The notes beneath the pieces are model-generated. The model did no database searches. It was not told the origin of the DNA and saw only the letters and a program-made list of their open reading frames with translations. From Phytophthora sp. 'mugwort' (Eukaryota > Oomycota > Peronosporomycetes > Peronosporales > Peronosporaceae), in contig JAUCEF010000009.1 of assembly GCA_033558025.1 (NCBI GenBank), positions 2,852,001-2,916,000 on the forward strand: a stretch of 64,000 nucleotides of DNA. Direction: 5' to 3'. Of this stretch, positions 51,988-62,270 are shown one piece after another. Within the stretch, counting starts at the first letter, position 1, and every line of letters starts with the position of its first letter. The position numbers and the translations under genes were made by a program.

Positions 51988-54492
51988 CTCCCACTCGACT
52001 CGACAGCTGTTGTACCTTGGATCCCGAGCTTTTTCCGAAGAACTTCAAACTGCACAGCAGTGATCGCCTTCGTCATGATGTCAGCATGTCGGTTGTCGAG
52101 ACGTACTGCAGCACCACTTAACCGTCTTCCATCTTTCGCGCACGAAGTGGTAGCGAATGTCGATGTGCTTGGTGCGCTTGTGGAACTCCGGGTTCTTGGC
52201 CAACGCGATGGAGCCTTGGTTGTCCTCGTAGATCAGCACTGCGTCGTCGTTCTTGATCTCACCGATTTCATGCAGGTACGCCTTGAGCCACAACGCCTCT
52301 TGCGTAGCTTCCGAGAGCGCCATATACTCGGCCTCTGTCGACGATAGCGCTACTGTCCTCTGCTTCTTGCTGCGCCAGCTCACGCATCCACCGTTCATCA
52401 TGAATGCGTAGCCACTTGTACTGCGACGTGACTCGATATCGCCCGCCCAGTCCGCATCTGAGTAGCCGCGAATACCTTTTTGTCCTTCGCGGTGAACTCG
52501 ATGCCGTGCGTCGTCGTGCTTCGAATATACCGAAGTACTCGCTTGAGTGCCTGCCAGTGCGTGGGACATGGATCCGACGCGAATTGACTTAGTGAGCCCA
52601 CTGCTGTCGCCAGGTCCGGACGTGTGCCCACCATTAAGTACATGAGGCAGCCTACAGCATTCCGGTACGGCACGTTCTTCATGGTGTCTTCGTGCTTGCA
52701 GTCTCCTTCGCACATATTCTTGGTTAGCTTGAGTCCCGGATCTTGTGGTGTTTTCACGGGCTTGCAATCTTCCATGCCAAACTTGTTCAGGATACTTTGC
52801 GCGAATTTGGTCTGCCGAATCGTCACAACGCCGACTTCTCGATCTTGCTTGATTTCCATGCCGAGAAAGTAGCTGAGGTCGCCAAGGTCCGTCATCTCGA
52901 ACCGATCGCTGATTGCCCGCTTGGTCGATTCCAGCAAGTCATCGTCGTTGCTTGCAATGATGAGGTCGTCAACGTAGAGCACCACCAGTACCATGATGTC
53001 GCCGTCCCTCTTGATGTACACGCAGTGGTCGGTCTTACACTTGGTGAACTCGATCTTTAGCATGAAGTCGTCGATGGTCTGGTTCCACATGCGTGGCGAC
53101 TGTTTCAATCCGTACAATGACCGCTTGAGCTTGCATACGTACTCCGGGTGGTCTTCGTCAACGTATCCGTCGGGTTGTTGCATGTAGATTTCTCGTCCAG
53201 CACGCCATTCAGGAAAGCCGTCTTGACATCCATCTGATGCAGCTTGAGACCGTACTTGGCAGCCATGCTCAACACCACCCGGATCGACGTGAACTTGGCC
53301 ACTGGTGCGAATGTCTCCTCATAGTCGATGCCGTACTTCTGCGAGAACCCCTTGGCCACAAGGCGCGCCTTGAACCGCTCGATCTCTCCGGCTTGGTTCT
53401 CCTTCACTCGAAACACCCATCGGCAGCCGATCGCCTTGCGTCCCTTAGGCAACGGCACCACGTCCCACGTCTCGTTCTTGCAAAGAGAGTCGTGTTCCGA
53501 GTCACAAGCTTCCTTCCACTTGCTTGCGTCGTTGGATTCCATCGCCGACTTGAATGTGGCCGGCATTTCTCCCACTGAATCCACGACGTAAGCAGCCTCG
53601 AAGTCTTGACTTTCTTGAGCCGCGGCCGACATCTCGTCCAGAGTCAGGTGTCGACTCTGCCGCTTGGCACTTGGAACTTCCACAGCTTCTTCCAGCGACT
53701 GCGTCCGCTGGTGTCGCTTGCTGCCTGGTTCAAAACCTTCGTCCCGCGCTGCTTCTTCGTCTTCTTCTTCTTTGTCGTCTTCATCCGACTGCAACGAATC
53801 TTGATCCGTCGTCTCTTCATCTTGAATGACCACCACCTCCCTTTGATGGTAGTCACGTCTCCCACTGTCGAAGACGTCTTCCATAAACTGCGCGTCGCGG
53901 CTCACCAGCACGCGACCGCTCTTAATCGCTTCGAAACGATACGCTTTCTCATGCTCCGAGTATCCCAGGAACCGACAGCGCACCGACCGAGCGTCAAACT
54001 TGGTGCGCTTCTCCTTCGGCACGTGCACGTACGCGTGGCAACCGAACACCTTGAGGTTCGCTAGCAGCGGTTTCTTGCCTGTCCAAACCTGGTGCGGCGA
54101 CTTGTCGTGGTTGATGGCACGCGTCGGACACCGATTACGGAGGAACGTAGCTGTCACGACAGCTTCACCCCAATACGTCTTGGGCAATCCACATGTTCCA
54201 GCACGCAGCGCGCACACTCCACCAACGTCCGGTTCATGCGCTCGGCGACTCCGTTCAGCTGAGGCGTGTATGGCGGCGTGAACCTCTGCATGATACCACG
54301 GTCCGCACAGAACTTGGCCATCGCACCCGAAGTGTATTCGCCGCCGTTGTCGCTCCGGAGTGTTTTCACGCGCTTGCCGGTCTGAGTTTCAGCAAACGCC
54401 ACAAACTTAGCGAATTTGGCAGCCACCTCGGACTTGTTCCGCAGCAAGTACACCACACAGAAGTGCGACTTGTCGTCAGTGAACGTGACGAA
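51633..54492 (-). mobile_element. Copia C3 (family 2), 3' two thirds
   Basis: A 355-bp 3' LTR (51633-51987), a purine-rich GAGTGGGAG just inside it, then minus-strand RNase H (52440-52090; SDADWAGDIESRRSTSGYAFM, STEAEYMAL), RT (53183-52398; LYVDDLIIAS), RT N-terminus and linker (54217-53105) and integrase core (54456-54154; RSDNGGEYTSGAM...TPPYTPQLNGVAERMNRTL). Frameshifts near 52480 and 53180 break pol. The element stops at 54492, in the integrase, where C4 begins. Confidence 0.8.
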
Positions 54493-54835
54493 TATTGAGG
54501 GTTGCCGGGTTTTGGTACTGTGTACCAGTAACCGGTTAACCCGAACCGGTCCAACACGATCCCGCGATGTTTACGGTACGTTGTTTACGCAACCGATGAT
54601 TAGACGAGTAGGATGATTGGACGAGTGCGGAGTGTTGGTGATTGGATGCACCAAATGATTGGATGCAGGGCTGCATATCTATGTGGTAGACTAGGTAGTG
54701 TAAGCTCCGATAAATCAATCATTTCCGAATCTTCCTTCTTCAGCTCAAGTGGTCTTCACTCCCGTCCCCGCACCCAAGTGCAGATCTCCCTCCGCTCAAC
54801 CCAAGCCTCGCTTCAAGACCTCAACACCTTTATCA
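54493..54835 (+). repeat. 5' LTR of Copia C4 (family 1)
   Basis: 343 bp, starts TATTGAGGG and ends CCTTTATCA directly before the primer site. It matches, at the same length, 50389-50731 and 58614-58956 (both minus). Confidence 0.85.
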
Positions 54836-54851
54836 GGTTATGAGCCCAAGC
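54836..54851 (+). promoter_or_regulatory. Primer-binding site of C4 (initiator tRNA-Met anticodon arm)
   Basis: GGTTATGAGCCCAAGC is complementary to the anticodon arm of a eukaryotic initiator tRNA-Met (GGGCTCATAACC). Copia of Drosophila uses such an internal half-tRNA primer. The gag start codon (ATG at 54840) lies inside the site. Confidence 0.7.
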
Positions 54852-56574
54852 ACCATGTCCTCTGCCCAAGACGTCTCGACCAAGGTCTCCATCGACAAGT
54901 TCAACGGAGACAACTACGCGACGTGGAACCGCTACATGCGTGGCGTGTTCCTGACCAAGTCGACGTGGCATGTGGTGAATCGGGAAACGTCTCCATCCTT
55001 TACGGACTCCCGGGCCAAGGACGAGTATGTCAAGTCGAGCAACATCGCTTTTGGACTGATGTTGCTTCACATGGACGCCGACTACCATCATGTGGTCGAT
55101 GACTGCGAGGAAGCATGGATCGCGTGGACGCGCTTGAAGACGCTGTACGGTGGATCGCAGAAGTCTGGTCGCATCTACCTCAAGCGACAGCTCTTCAGCA
55201 TGGAGATGTCGGAAGGCGGCAATGTGTTGCATCATTGCAATGATGTCCTGAACATCAGCGCCAAGCTCAGCAGCATCGGCGCCAAGATGGAGGACGAGGA
55301 CGTGGCGATCTGCTTGCTGCGTAGTCTCCCCAAGAGCTACGAGAACGTCGTGCTGAACTTGGAGATGAGTAGCGAGGAGCTGAAGACGCAAGACGTTGTG
55401 AAGGTGCTCACGAACGAGCATATCAAGCGGCAGGGCGAGAAGACTCCGTCGGGGAACTGAAGACGCGGCCAAGGCGTTCAGTGCCGAGCGAGAATCTCGT
55501 CAGTGCACGTACTGCGGAAAATTGGGGCATGTCATTGACAAGTGCTGGACCAAGCAGAAGGACGAGAACCGAGGGCCAAGACGCGGCGGCAACGGCCGTG
55601 GACGCGGAGCAAACCATGTTCAGTGGCGCAACGACGACTACGACTACGACCGTGTCGCGTTTGCGGTTTCGTTGGAATGCAGAAAATCGACGGGCAAGGA
55701 TATGCCCGGGATGTGGGTGGTCGACAGCGGCGCAACGCACCACATTTGCAATGACAAGACCAAGTTCGCCACGCTGAATGAGCAAGACGAAGGCGAGCTA
55801 TCGGTAGCGGACGGAAACAAGGCCGAGATTAAGGGTGTGGGAACTATCATCGAACGAGTAGTTCTGCCCAACGGCGACGAGCGCGACATCGAAATCAAGG
55901 ACGCGCTGTACGTGCCGAAGATGAACAAGAATCTGCTTTCGGTGCCGCAGATTAACAAGAGTGGCAAGTTTCAAGTGGTGTTCGACGGTGCGAGCATGCA
56001 TGTCGCGCGGAAGGGCTCGAAGCAAGTGGTGGCAACGGTTGACCTCGTCGACGGTCTCTATTGGCTACGCATACCACAACATTCGGTGAATGCGGCGACG
56101 TCAACGCGCAACGTGGATCTACACACGCGGATGGGCCACGCTCCGATCGACGTGCTGCGCAAAATGGTCAGCAGTGGCATGATCAAGGACGCGAAAACAC
56201 CATCACAGTCGAGTGGACCAAGCATATGTCGCGGATGTCAGCAAGGGAAGATGGTCCAAAAACCGTTCCCAAGCAACCGCGACAAGCGTCACTACGACGT
56301 ATTTCAGCTACTCCACTTCGACATCTGCGGCCCCATGGAACAAGAGTCACTGGGTGGCAGCAAATATTTGCTGCTCATAGTGGACGAAGCCAGCGGATGC
56401 ATGAAAGGTTTCTGCTTAAGTGCCAAGTCGGAGAGCGAAGAATGCCTCAAGACCTACATCATGAAGGTGCAGACGCAGTTCGGCAAACGTGTCAAGTTCG
56501 TGCGCCACGACGGAGCCCGTGCGTTTGCTACTAATTCGCTCAAGGCCTTCTACGAAGATCAAGGCATCGAGTAG
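54840..56574 (+). pseudogene. Copia C4 gag, protease and integrase N-part
   Basis: Gag from the ATG at 54840 ([29 protein letters not shown]) reads open to 55460 and then shifts frame. The zinc knuckle [14 protein letters not shown] follows near 55504. The protease site is [13 protein letters not shown] (about 55713). The integrase has a zinc-binding part ([15 protein letters not shown] ... CRGCQQGKM) and a core with [12 protein letters not shown] and [13 protein letters not shown] stop at 56572-56574 precedes QTTVPYAHQTNGMTERAIR, which continues in the same frame. The order gag-PR-IN is typical of Copia. Confidence 0.8.
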
Positions 56575-57941
56575 CAGACCACGGTTCCGTACGCGCACCA
56601 AACCAACGGCATGACAGAGAGAGCTATCCGGGCCATCGTTACGATTGGTCGCAGCATGCTGCATCATGCAAAGCTGGACAAGTGTTTTTGGGGCGAAGCA
56701 GCGATGGCTGCAATTTATGTCAAGAACCGCTTGCCGTCGCCCAAGGTCGAAAACAAGACTCCGTTCGAGATTGTATACAAGTTCAAGCCAAGTGTGAAGC
56801 ACATGCGTGTGTTTGGATGTCGGACGTACGTCCTGACCCCGAAGGAGAAGCGACTCAAGTGGGACCCCAAGGCTCGCGCTGGTGTGTTCATGGGATACGA
56901 AGAAGTGTCGAAGGCGTATCGAGTTTATGACATCGAGGCGGGGCAGGTGCTGATAAGTCGCGATGTCACCTTCGACGAATCAAGTTTTGGTATCTCGACG
57001 GCGATCTCAAGTAATGACGACGAAGATGTGAACCTGGGCTTCGACTCGCTCGAGATTGGTGACGATGTCTCGGCGGGTCCGACCGAATTCAAGCAGGCGG
57101 GGAAGCGCAAGACTCGACCAAGTGATGCGGATACCATGTCAGTGAACTCGCGTCCTGTTCGCCGTGCGACTGGTTTGGAAGAAGCAAGCGCTCCTGTCAC
57201 CTCGTTTGAGCGCCAAGCCAAACGCCGAGCGAGTGTTCGAATGGAACCTGGACTGCCTGACGAAGAAGAGAAGGATGCTCAAGACAACGAAGAAGACGAT
57301 TCCACTCCTCCCGTATTTTGGCGAGCAAGTGCCAACTCAGTGGAAGCCGGCGAGTTGTCTGAGCCGACGACATTCCAAGACGCGGTGAACGGACCTGATC
57401 AAGTGCATTGGCGCAAGGCTGTTCGTGCGGAACTCAAGTCGATGCGACTTCGTGGTGTGTTTCGTGCTGCCAAGTTGCCCAGCGGACAAAGCGCCATCGG
57501 TACACCAAGTGGGTGTTCAAGATCAAGGGCAAAGCCGACGAATCGATCGAGAAGTACAAGGCGCGCCTGGTGGCCAAGGGTTTCAAGCAGAAGTACGAAA
57601 TCGACTACACGGAGACGTTCTCGCCCGTGGTCAAGTACGTGACGCTGCGCATGGTCATCGCGATCGCCAAGTATTTCGACTGGCCTCTGGATCAACTCGA
57701 CGTGGTAACGGCATTTCTGTACGGCGTCATGAAGGAAGTCGTGTACTGCGTGGTGCCAGAAGGGGTCGAGCTGGACGATGACTTCGACTGCCTGGAACTG
57801 GTCAAGGCGATCTACGGACTCAAGCAAGCTTCGCGCGTGTGGAACGAAACCTTCGACGAATTCGTGTGCTCCATCGGTTTTCAAGTTTCGGCCTACGATC
57901 CGTGCCTCTACATCAAGATTGTGAATGGTCACTGCGTTCTG
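56575..57941 (+). pseudogene. Copia C4 integrase end and truncated RT
   Basis: After the TAG stop the frame continues: LDKCFWGEAAMAAIYVKNRLP, VFGCRTYVLTPKEKR, a linker rich in acidic residues (57000-57330), then RAELKSMRLRGVFRAAKLPSGQ. A small deletion at about 57505 shifts the RT into another frame ([26 protein letters not shown]), which stays open to CLYIKIVNGHCVL and ends where the C5 LTR begins. Confidence 0.8.
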
Positions 57942-58597
57942 TGATAAAAGGTATGGATCTTGATAAGTGAAGCTTGGACGGAGCCAAGGAGGTTCTGCAC
58001 TTGGTGCGAAGACCGGAGTGAAGACCACTTGAGCTGAAGAAGGAAGATTCGAAAGTGATTGATTTATCGGAGCTTACACTACCTAGTCTACCACATAGAT
58101 AAGCAGCCCTGCATCCAATCATTTGGTGCATCCAATCACCAACACTCCGCACTCGTCCAATCATCCTACTCGTCTAATCATCGGTTGGCGCTGATGTTCA
58201 GGACATCATTGCAATGATGCAACACATTGCCGCCTTCCGACATCTCCATGCTGAAGAGCTGTCGCTTCAGGTAGATGCGACCAGCCTTCTGCGATCCACC
58301 GTACAGCGTCTTCAAGCGCGTCCGCGCGATCCATGCTTCCTCGCAGTCGTCGACCACATGATGGTAGTTGGCGTCCATGTGAAGCAACATCAGTCCAAAA
58401 GCGATGTTGCTCGACTTGACATACTCGTCCTTGGCCCGGGAGTCCGTAAAGGATGGAGACGTTTCCGGATTCACCACATGCCACGTCGACTTGGTCAGGA
58501 ACACGCCACGCATGTAGCGGTTCCACGTCGCGTAGTTGTCTCCGTTGAAGTTGTCGATGGAGACCTTGGTCGAGACGTCTTGGGCAGAGGACATGGT

Positions 58598-58613
58598 GCT
58601 TGGGCTCATAACC
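58598..58613 (-). promoter_or_regulatory. Primer-binding site of C5
   Basis: The complement of GGTTATGAGCCCAAGC lies directly next to the LTR end at 58614; the gag ATG (58609-58607) is inside it, as in C4 and C7. Confidence 0.7.
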
Positions 58614-58956
58614 TGATAAAGGTATTGAGGTCTTGAAGCGAGGCTTGGGTTGAGCGGAGGGAGTTCTGCACTTGGGTGCGGGGACGGGAGTGAAGACCAC
58701 TTGAGCTGAAGAAGGAAGATTCGAAAATGATTGATTTATCAGAGCTTACACTACCTAGTCTACCACATAGATATGCAGCCCTGCATCCAATCATTTGGTG
58801 CATCCAATCACCAACACTCCGCACTCGTCCAATCATCCTACTCGTCTAATCATCGGTTGCGTAAACAACGTACCGTAAACATCGCGGGATCGTGTTGGAC
58901 CGGTTCGGGTTAACCGGTTACTGGTACACAGTACCAAAACCCGGCAACCCTTAATA
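58614..58956 (-). repeat. Shared family-1 LTR between C5 and C6
   Basis: 343 bp, TATTAAGGG...TTTATCA on the minus strand. It is preceded by a GAGGGGGCG purine tract of the C6 pol end and followed by the primer site and gag of C5, so it serves both. Confidence 0.8.
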
Positions 58957-60503
58957 CGCCCCCTCAATGCGAACACGCATGGATTCCGAGGGACGCCGTC
59001 AGATCCATGTGGCGCGGTCCTGGCAGCGCCTTGGTCATGATGTCCGCCAGCATGATAGAAGTCTCGCAGTACTCGAGCTTGACTTCGCCGCGCTTGACCT
59101 CATCACGGATGTGATGGTACTTGATGTCGATGTGCTTGGCGCGACCATGGTTCACTGGGTTCTTCGTCATCTTGATGCACGACTGGTTGTCTTCGCGGAT
59201 CTTGAGCTCTGGCCCCGATTCGTTCGCTGCCGTCAAAATCTCGCACAACAGGCGATGAATCCACTTGCCTTCTTGGATCGCCAGACTGAGCGCGATGTAT
59301 TCCGCCTCGCTCGTAGACAGCGAAACACTTGACTGTTTCTTGCTTCCCCAGCTCACTGGCGCACCCATCAGCATGAACGTGTAGCCGGAAGTCGACTTGC
59401 GGTCCGCGAGGTCGCCAGCCCAGTCCGCATCCGAATACCCACGAAAGTCGATCTTGTTGCCTGGCTTGAAACAGATTCCATGCGTCTTGGTGCCTTGTAG
59501 ATAGCGAAAAATGCGCTTGACCGCAACCCAGTGTTCCTCTTGGGGGTTCTCCATGAAGCGCGATACATAGCCTACTGCGTACGCGATATCCGGGCGAGTA
59601 GCAGTCATCAAGTGCATGAGGGCACCCACAGCTTCGCGAAACGGAGCGTTCACCTTGGTCGCTGCGTCACTTGGAACCAGTCGAGTGCTCATGTCTACCG
59701 GACTCACCACAGCCTTGCACTCGTCCATACCGAAACGCTTCAGGATATCATCCACATAACGCCGCTGGCACATCGTCACGCTGCCGTCCGGGCCATCCAC
59801 CAGCTCGATTCCAAGGACGAACACACACTTGCCACTGTCAGTCATTTCGAAGCGTGTCTTGAGGTCGTTCTTCGTGCGTGAGATCAGCTCGGGTGAACTT
59901 CCGGTGACCAACACATCGTCCACGTAGACCAGCACGAGCACACAGTGGCCATCGACAACCTTGATGTAGAGGCACGGGTCGAAGGCTGAAACTTGAAAAC
60001 CGATAGAACACACGAATTCGTCGAAGGTCTCGTTCCATACGCGCGAAGCTTGCTTGAGACCGTAAATCGCTTTCACCAATTCCAGGCAGTCGAAATCACC
60101 ATCCAGCTCGACGCCTTCAGGAACCGCGCAGAACACCAACTCCTTCATGACGCCGTACAGAAATGCCGTTACCACGTCGAGTTGGTCGAGGGGCCAGTCG
60201 AAATACTTGGCAATCGCGATGACCATGCGCAGCGTCACGTACTTGACCACGGGCGAGAACGTCTCCGTGTAGTCGATGCCGTACTTCTGCTTGAAACCCT
60301 TGGCTACGAGGCGCGCCTTGTACTTCTCGACCGATCCGTCGGCTTTGCGCTTAATCTTGAACACCCACTTGGTACCGATGGCGCGTTGTCCACTGGGCAA
60401 CTTGGCAGCACGTAACACACCACGAAGTCGCATCGACTTTAACTCAGCACGAATCGCCTTGCGCCAGTGCAGTTGGTCCGGGCCGTTGACCGCTTCTTGG
60501 AAT
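58957..60503 (-). mobile_element. Copia C6: RT and RNase H with polypurine tract
   Basis: The minus frame from the right cut at 60503 (AVNGPDQLHWRKAIRAELKS) is followed by an unbroken 489-codon frame (60433-58964) covering the whole Copia RT (VLVYVDDVLVTG) and RNase H (GYSDADWAGDLADRKSTSGYTFM, STSEAEYIALSLA, EDNQSCIKMTKNPVNHGRAKHIDIKYHHIRDEV), and ends with the proper C-terminus. It is the best preserved pol in the window. It is cut at 60503 by the plus-strand LTR of C8. Confidence 0.85.
58964..60433 (-). CDS. Copia reverse transcriptase/RNase H, open frame (5' cut)
   Basis: 489 codons, no stop, with all RT and RNase H motifs as listed for C6. It lacks gag, protease and integrase, because the element is cut upstream. 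It could be translated only from a chance promoter, so it is probably not functional. It has been disrupted too recently to collect stops. Confidence 0.7.
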   Translation of the reverse strand: MRLRGVLRAAKLPSGQRAIGTKWVFKIKRKADGSVEKYKARLVAKGFKQKYGIDYTETFSPVVKYVTLRMVIAIAKYFDWPLDQLDVVTAFLYGVMKELVFCAVPEGVELDGDFDCLELVKAIYGLKQASRVWNETFDEFVCSIGFQVSAFDPCLYIKVVDGHCVLVLVYVDDVLVTGSSPELISRTKNDLKTRFEMTDSGKCVFVLGIELVDGPDGSVTMCQRRYVDDILKRFGMDECKAVVSPVDMSTRLVPSDAATKVNAPFREAVGALMHLMTATRPDIAYAVGYVSRFMENPQEEHWVAVKRIFRYLQGTKTHGICFKPGNKIDFRGYSDADWAGDLADRKSTSGYTFMLMGAPVSWGSKKQSSVSLSTSEAEYIALSLAIQEGKWIHRLLCEILTAANESGPELKIREDNQSCIKMTKNPVNHGRAKHIDIKYHHIRDEVKRGEVKLEYCETSIMLADIMTKALPGPRHMDLTASLGIHACSH

Positions 60504-60831
60504 TATTGAGGGTTGCCAGGTTTTGATACTGTGTACCAGTAACCGGTTAACCCGAACCGGTCCAACACGATCCCGCGATGTTTACGGTACGTTGTTTACG
60601 CAACCGATGATTAGACGAGTAGGATGATTGGACGAGTGTGGAGTGTTGGTGATTGGATGCACCAAATGATTGGATGTAGGGCTGCATATCTATGTGGTAG
60701 ACTAGGTAGTGTAAGCTCCGATAAATCAATCACTTTCGAATCTTCCTTCTTCAGCTCAAGTGGTCTTCACTCCGGTCCTCGCACCAAGTGCAGAACTCCC
60801 TCTGCTCAACCCACGCCTCGCTTCAAGACCT
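60504..60831 (+). repeat. Copia C8: plus-strand family-1 LTR, 3' end lost
   Basis: It starts TATTGAGGGTTGCC in C6 and follows the family-1 LTR to CTTCAAGACC, missing the last bases (TCAACACCTTTATCA). Directly after it the sequence continues as minus-strand gag, so there has been a break with inversion or recombination between two family-1 copies. Confidence 0.7.
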
Positions 60832-61189
60832 TTTCATCCTCGTCCTCCATCTTGGCGCCGATGCTGCTGAGCTTGGCGCTGATGTTCAGGACATCATTGC
60901 AATGACGCAACACATTGCCGCCTTCCAACATCTCCATGCTGAAGAGCTGTCGCTTCAGGTAGTTGCGACCAGCCTTCTGCGATCCACCGTACAGCGTCTT
61001 CAAGCGCGTCCACGCGATCCATGCTTCCTCGCAGTCATTGACCACATGGTGGTAGTCGGCGTCCATGTGAAGCAACATCAGTCCAAAAGAGATGTTGCTC
61101 GACTTGACATACTCGTCCTTGGCCCGGGAGTCCGTAAATGATGGAGACGTTTCCCGATTCACCACATGCCACGTCGACTTGGTCAGGAA
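60832..61189 (-). pseudogene. Copia gag fragment (family 1)
   Basis: Minus-strand gag from [18 protein letters not shown] to [11 protein letters not shown], lacking both ends. It is joined on the left to the broken LTR of C8 and on the right to the family-2 LTR of C7, which is inserted after GTGTTCC. Confidence 0.75.
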
Positions 61190-61544
61190 TGTTGTCAAGG
61201 AGACGTCTCGGCCAGCTGCTGTATACCGGTAGGATACCGGTATGACCTTCACTCAGTGGCACCGCAATCATTTCTGTGATTACGAGACGAAGATTACGTC
61301 ACGGTGTTTTTGGGACGGTGTTTACGCCATGGACGATTACGCCACGGGTAGGTACAAGATTGTGGGTACATGATGGGCTCTACGTGGCACTCCCTGATTG
61401 GCTGAAGCAACTCAGTATCCAGTAGAGAATCCAGTAGAGTGTACCCAGTAGGTAGAACTGTAGGCTTAGAGGTAACAAGGAGTTTGCGAACTAAGGACCT
61501 AAATCAATCACTTTGCATTTAGCCATCAAGTGACCAAGCCTTTT

Positions 61545-61560
61545 GGTTATGAGCCCAAGC
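61545..61560 (+). promoter_or_regulatory. Primer-binding site of C7 (initiator tRNA-Met anticodon arm)
   Basis: GGTTATGAGCCCAAGC, identical to the family-1 site although the LTRs are unrelated. The gag ATG is at 61549 inside it. Confidence 0.7.
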
Positions 61561-62270
61561 CCCGTCTTCCCTGACCAAGACCCCGACTACGCCTTCGCCA
61601 TGGAAGCCACTTCGACTACGACCGCCCGCATCAACAAGTTCGACGGAGCTAACTTCCACACGTGGAAGTTCAAGATGCAGATGGTGCTCCAGGAGCGCGA
61701 ACTGTGGGAAGTGACAAGTGGGGAAGTGAAGCTGGAGCACTGCCAGACTGCGGCGGATCAAGCGCTCTTTAGGAAGAAGTCGCGCAAGGCGCTGGCGATG
61801 ATCTGTCTCGCGATGGAGGATTCGCAGCTGCCGCTGGTTCGCTCGGCGAGTGGCGCGCATGATGCATGGCCTAGACTGGAAGGACACTTCGAGAAGAAGA
61901 GTTTGGTCAACAAGCTCTTTCTTCGTCGAAGTTTCTTCACGCTCATGATGGAGGAAGGTGATGATGTGCTTCAACACATCAACAAGCTCAAGACGCTGGC
62001 GGAGCAGCTCGACGCAGTGGGCGCTCCGGTCAGCGAGGACGACTTGGTGATCACGCTTTTGGGAAGTCTGAGCGAGTCGTACCAGTTCCTGATCACGGCG
62101 TTGGAGTCGAGAGCCGACTCACTGTCGTGGGAACTCGTGACGTCTCGGCTGCTGCATGAGGACATGAAGCGCAAGGAACAAGGTGGCGGTACGGACGGCA
62201 CCGCGCACGGTCAAGATCAAGCGTTCATGACAAGCGACAACAAGCGCAAGGGTCGGCAGGCGCAGAAGAC
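61549..62270 (+). CDS. Copia C7 gag (3' cut)
   Basis: The open frame from the ATG in the primer site, MSPSPVFPDQDPDYAFAME, runs through the capsid-like region (KFDGANFHTWKFKMQMVLQERELWEV, MEEGDDVLQHINKLKTLAEQL, LLGSLSESYQFLITALE) to a basic tail (NKRKGRQAQK), where the LTR of C9 cuts it before the zinc knuckle. There are no stops or shifts. Gag would build the virus-like particle. It is about 240 residues long. Confidence 0.8.

Larger units (their letters stand above)
54493..57941 (+). mobile_element. Copia C4 (family 1), left part
   Basis: Plus-strand 5' LTR (54493-54835), primer site, gag, integrase and the first part of RT. It is inserted in the integrase of C3 and is itself cut in RT at 57941 by C5. 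The frame is broken at about 55457 (gag), at 56572 (a TAG stop in the integrase) and at about 57505 (RT). Confidence 0.8.
57942..58956 (-). mobile_element. Copia C5: LTR, partial gag, LTR (internal deletion)
   Basis: On the minus strand: a complete 343-bp LTR (58956-58614), the primer site, gag codons 1-140 (58609-58190; [12 protein letters not shown]...CNDVLNISA) and then a truncated second LTR (58187-57942) that lacks its first part. Everything between mid-gag and the second LTR is deleted. The second LTR has its own divergent end (AAGATCCATACCTTTTATCA). The first LTR is at the same time the 3' LTR of C6. Confidence 0.75.
61190..62270 (+). mobile_element. Copia C7 (family 2): 5' LTR and gag
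   Basis: The 355-bp LTR (61190-61544; TGTTGTCAAGG...AAGCCTTTT) is followed by the primer site (61545-61560) and an open gag. It is inserted in the family-1 gag on its left and cut by C9 at 62270. Confidence 0.8.
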
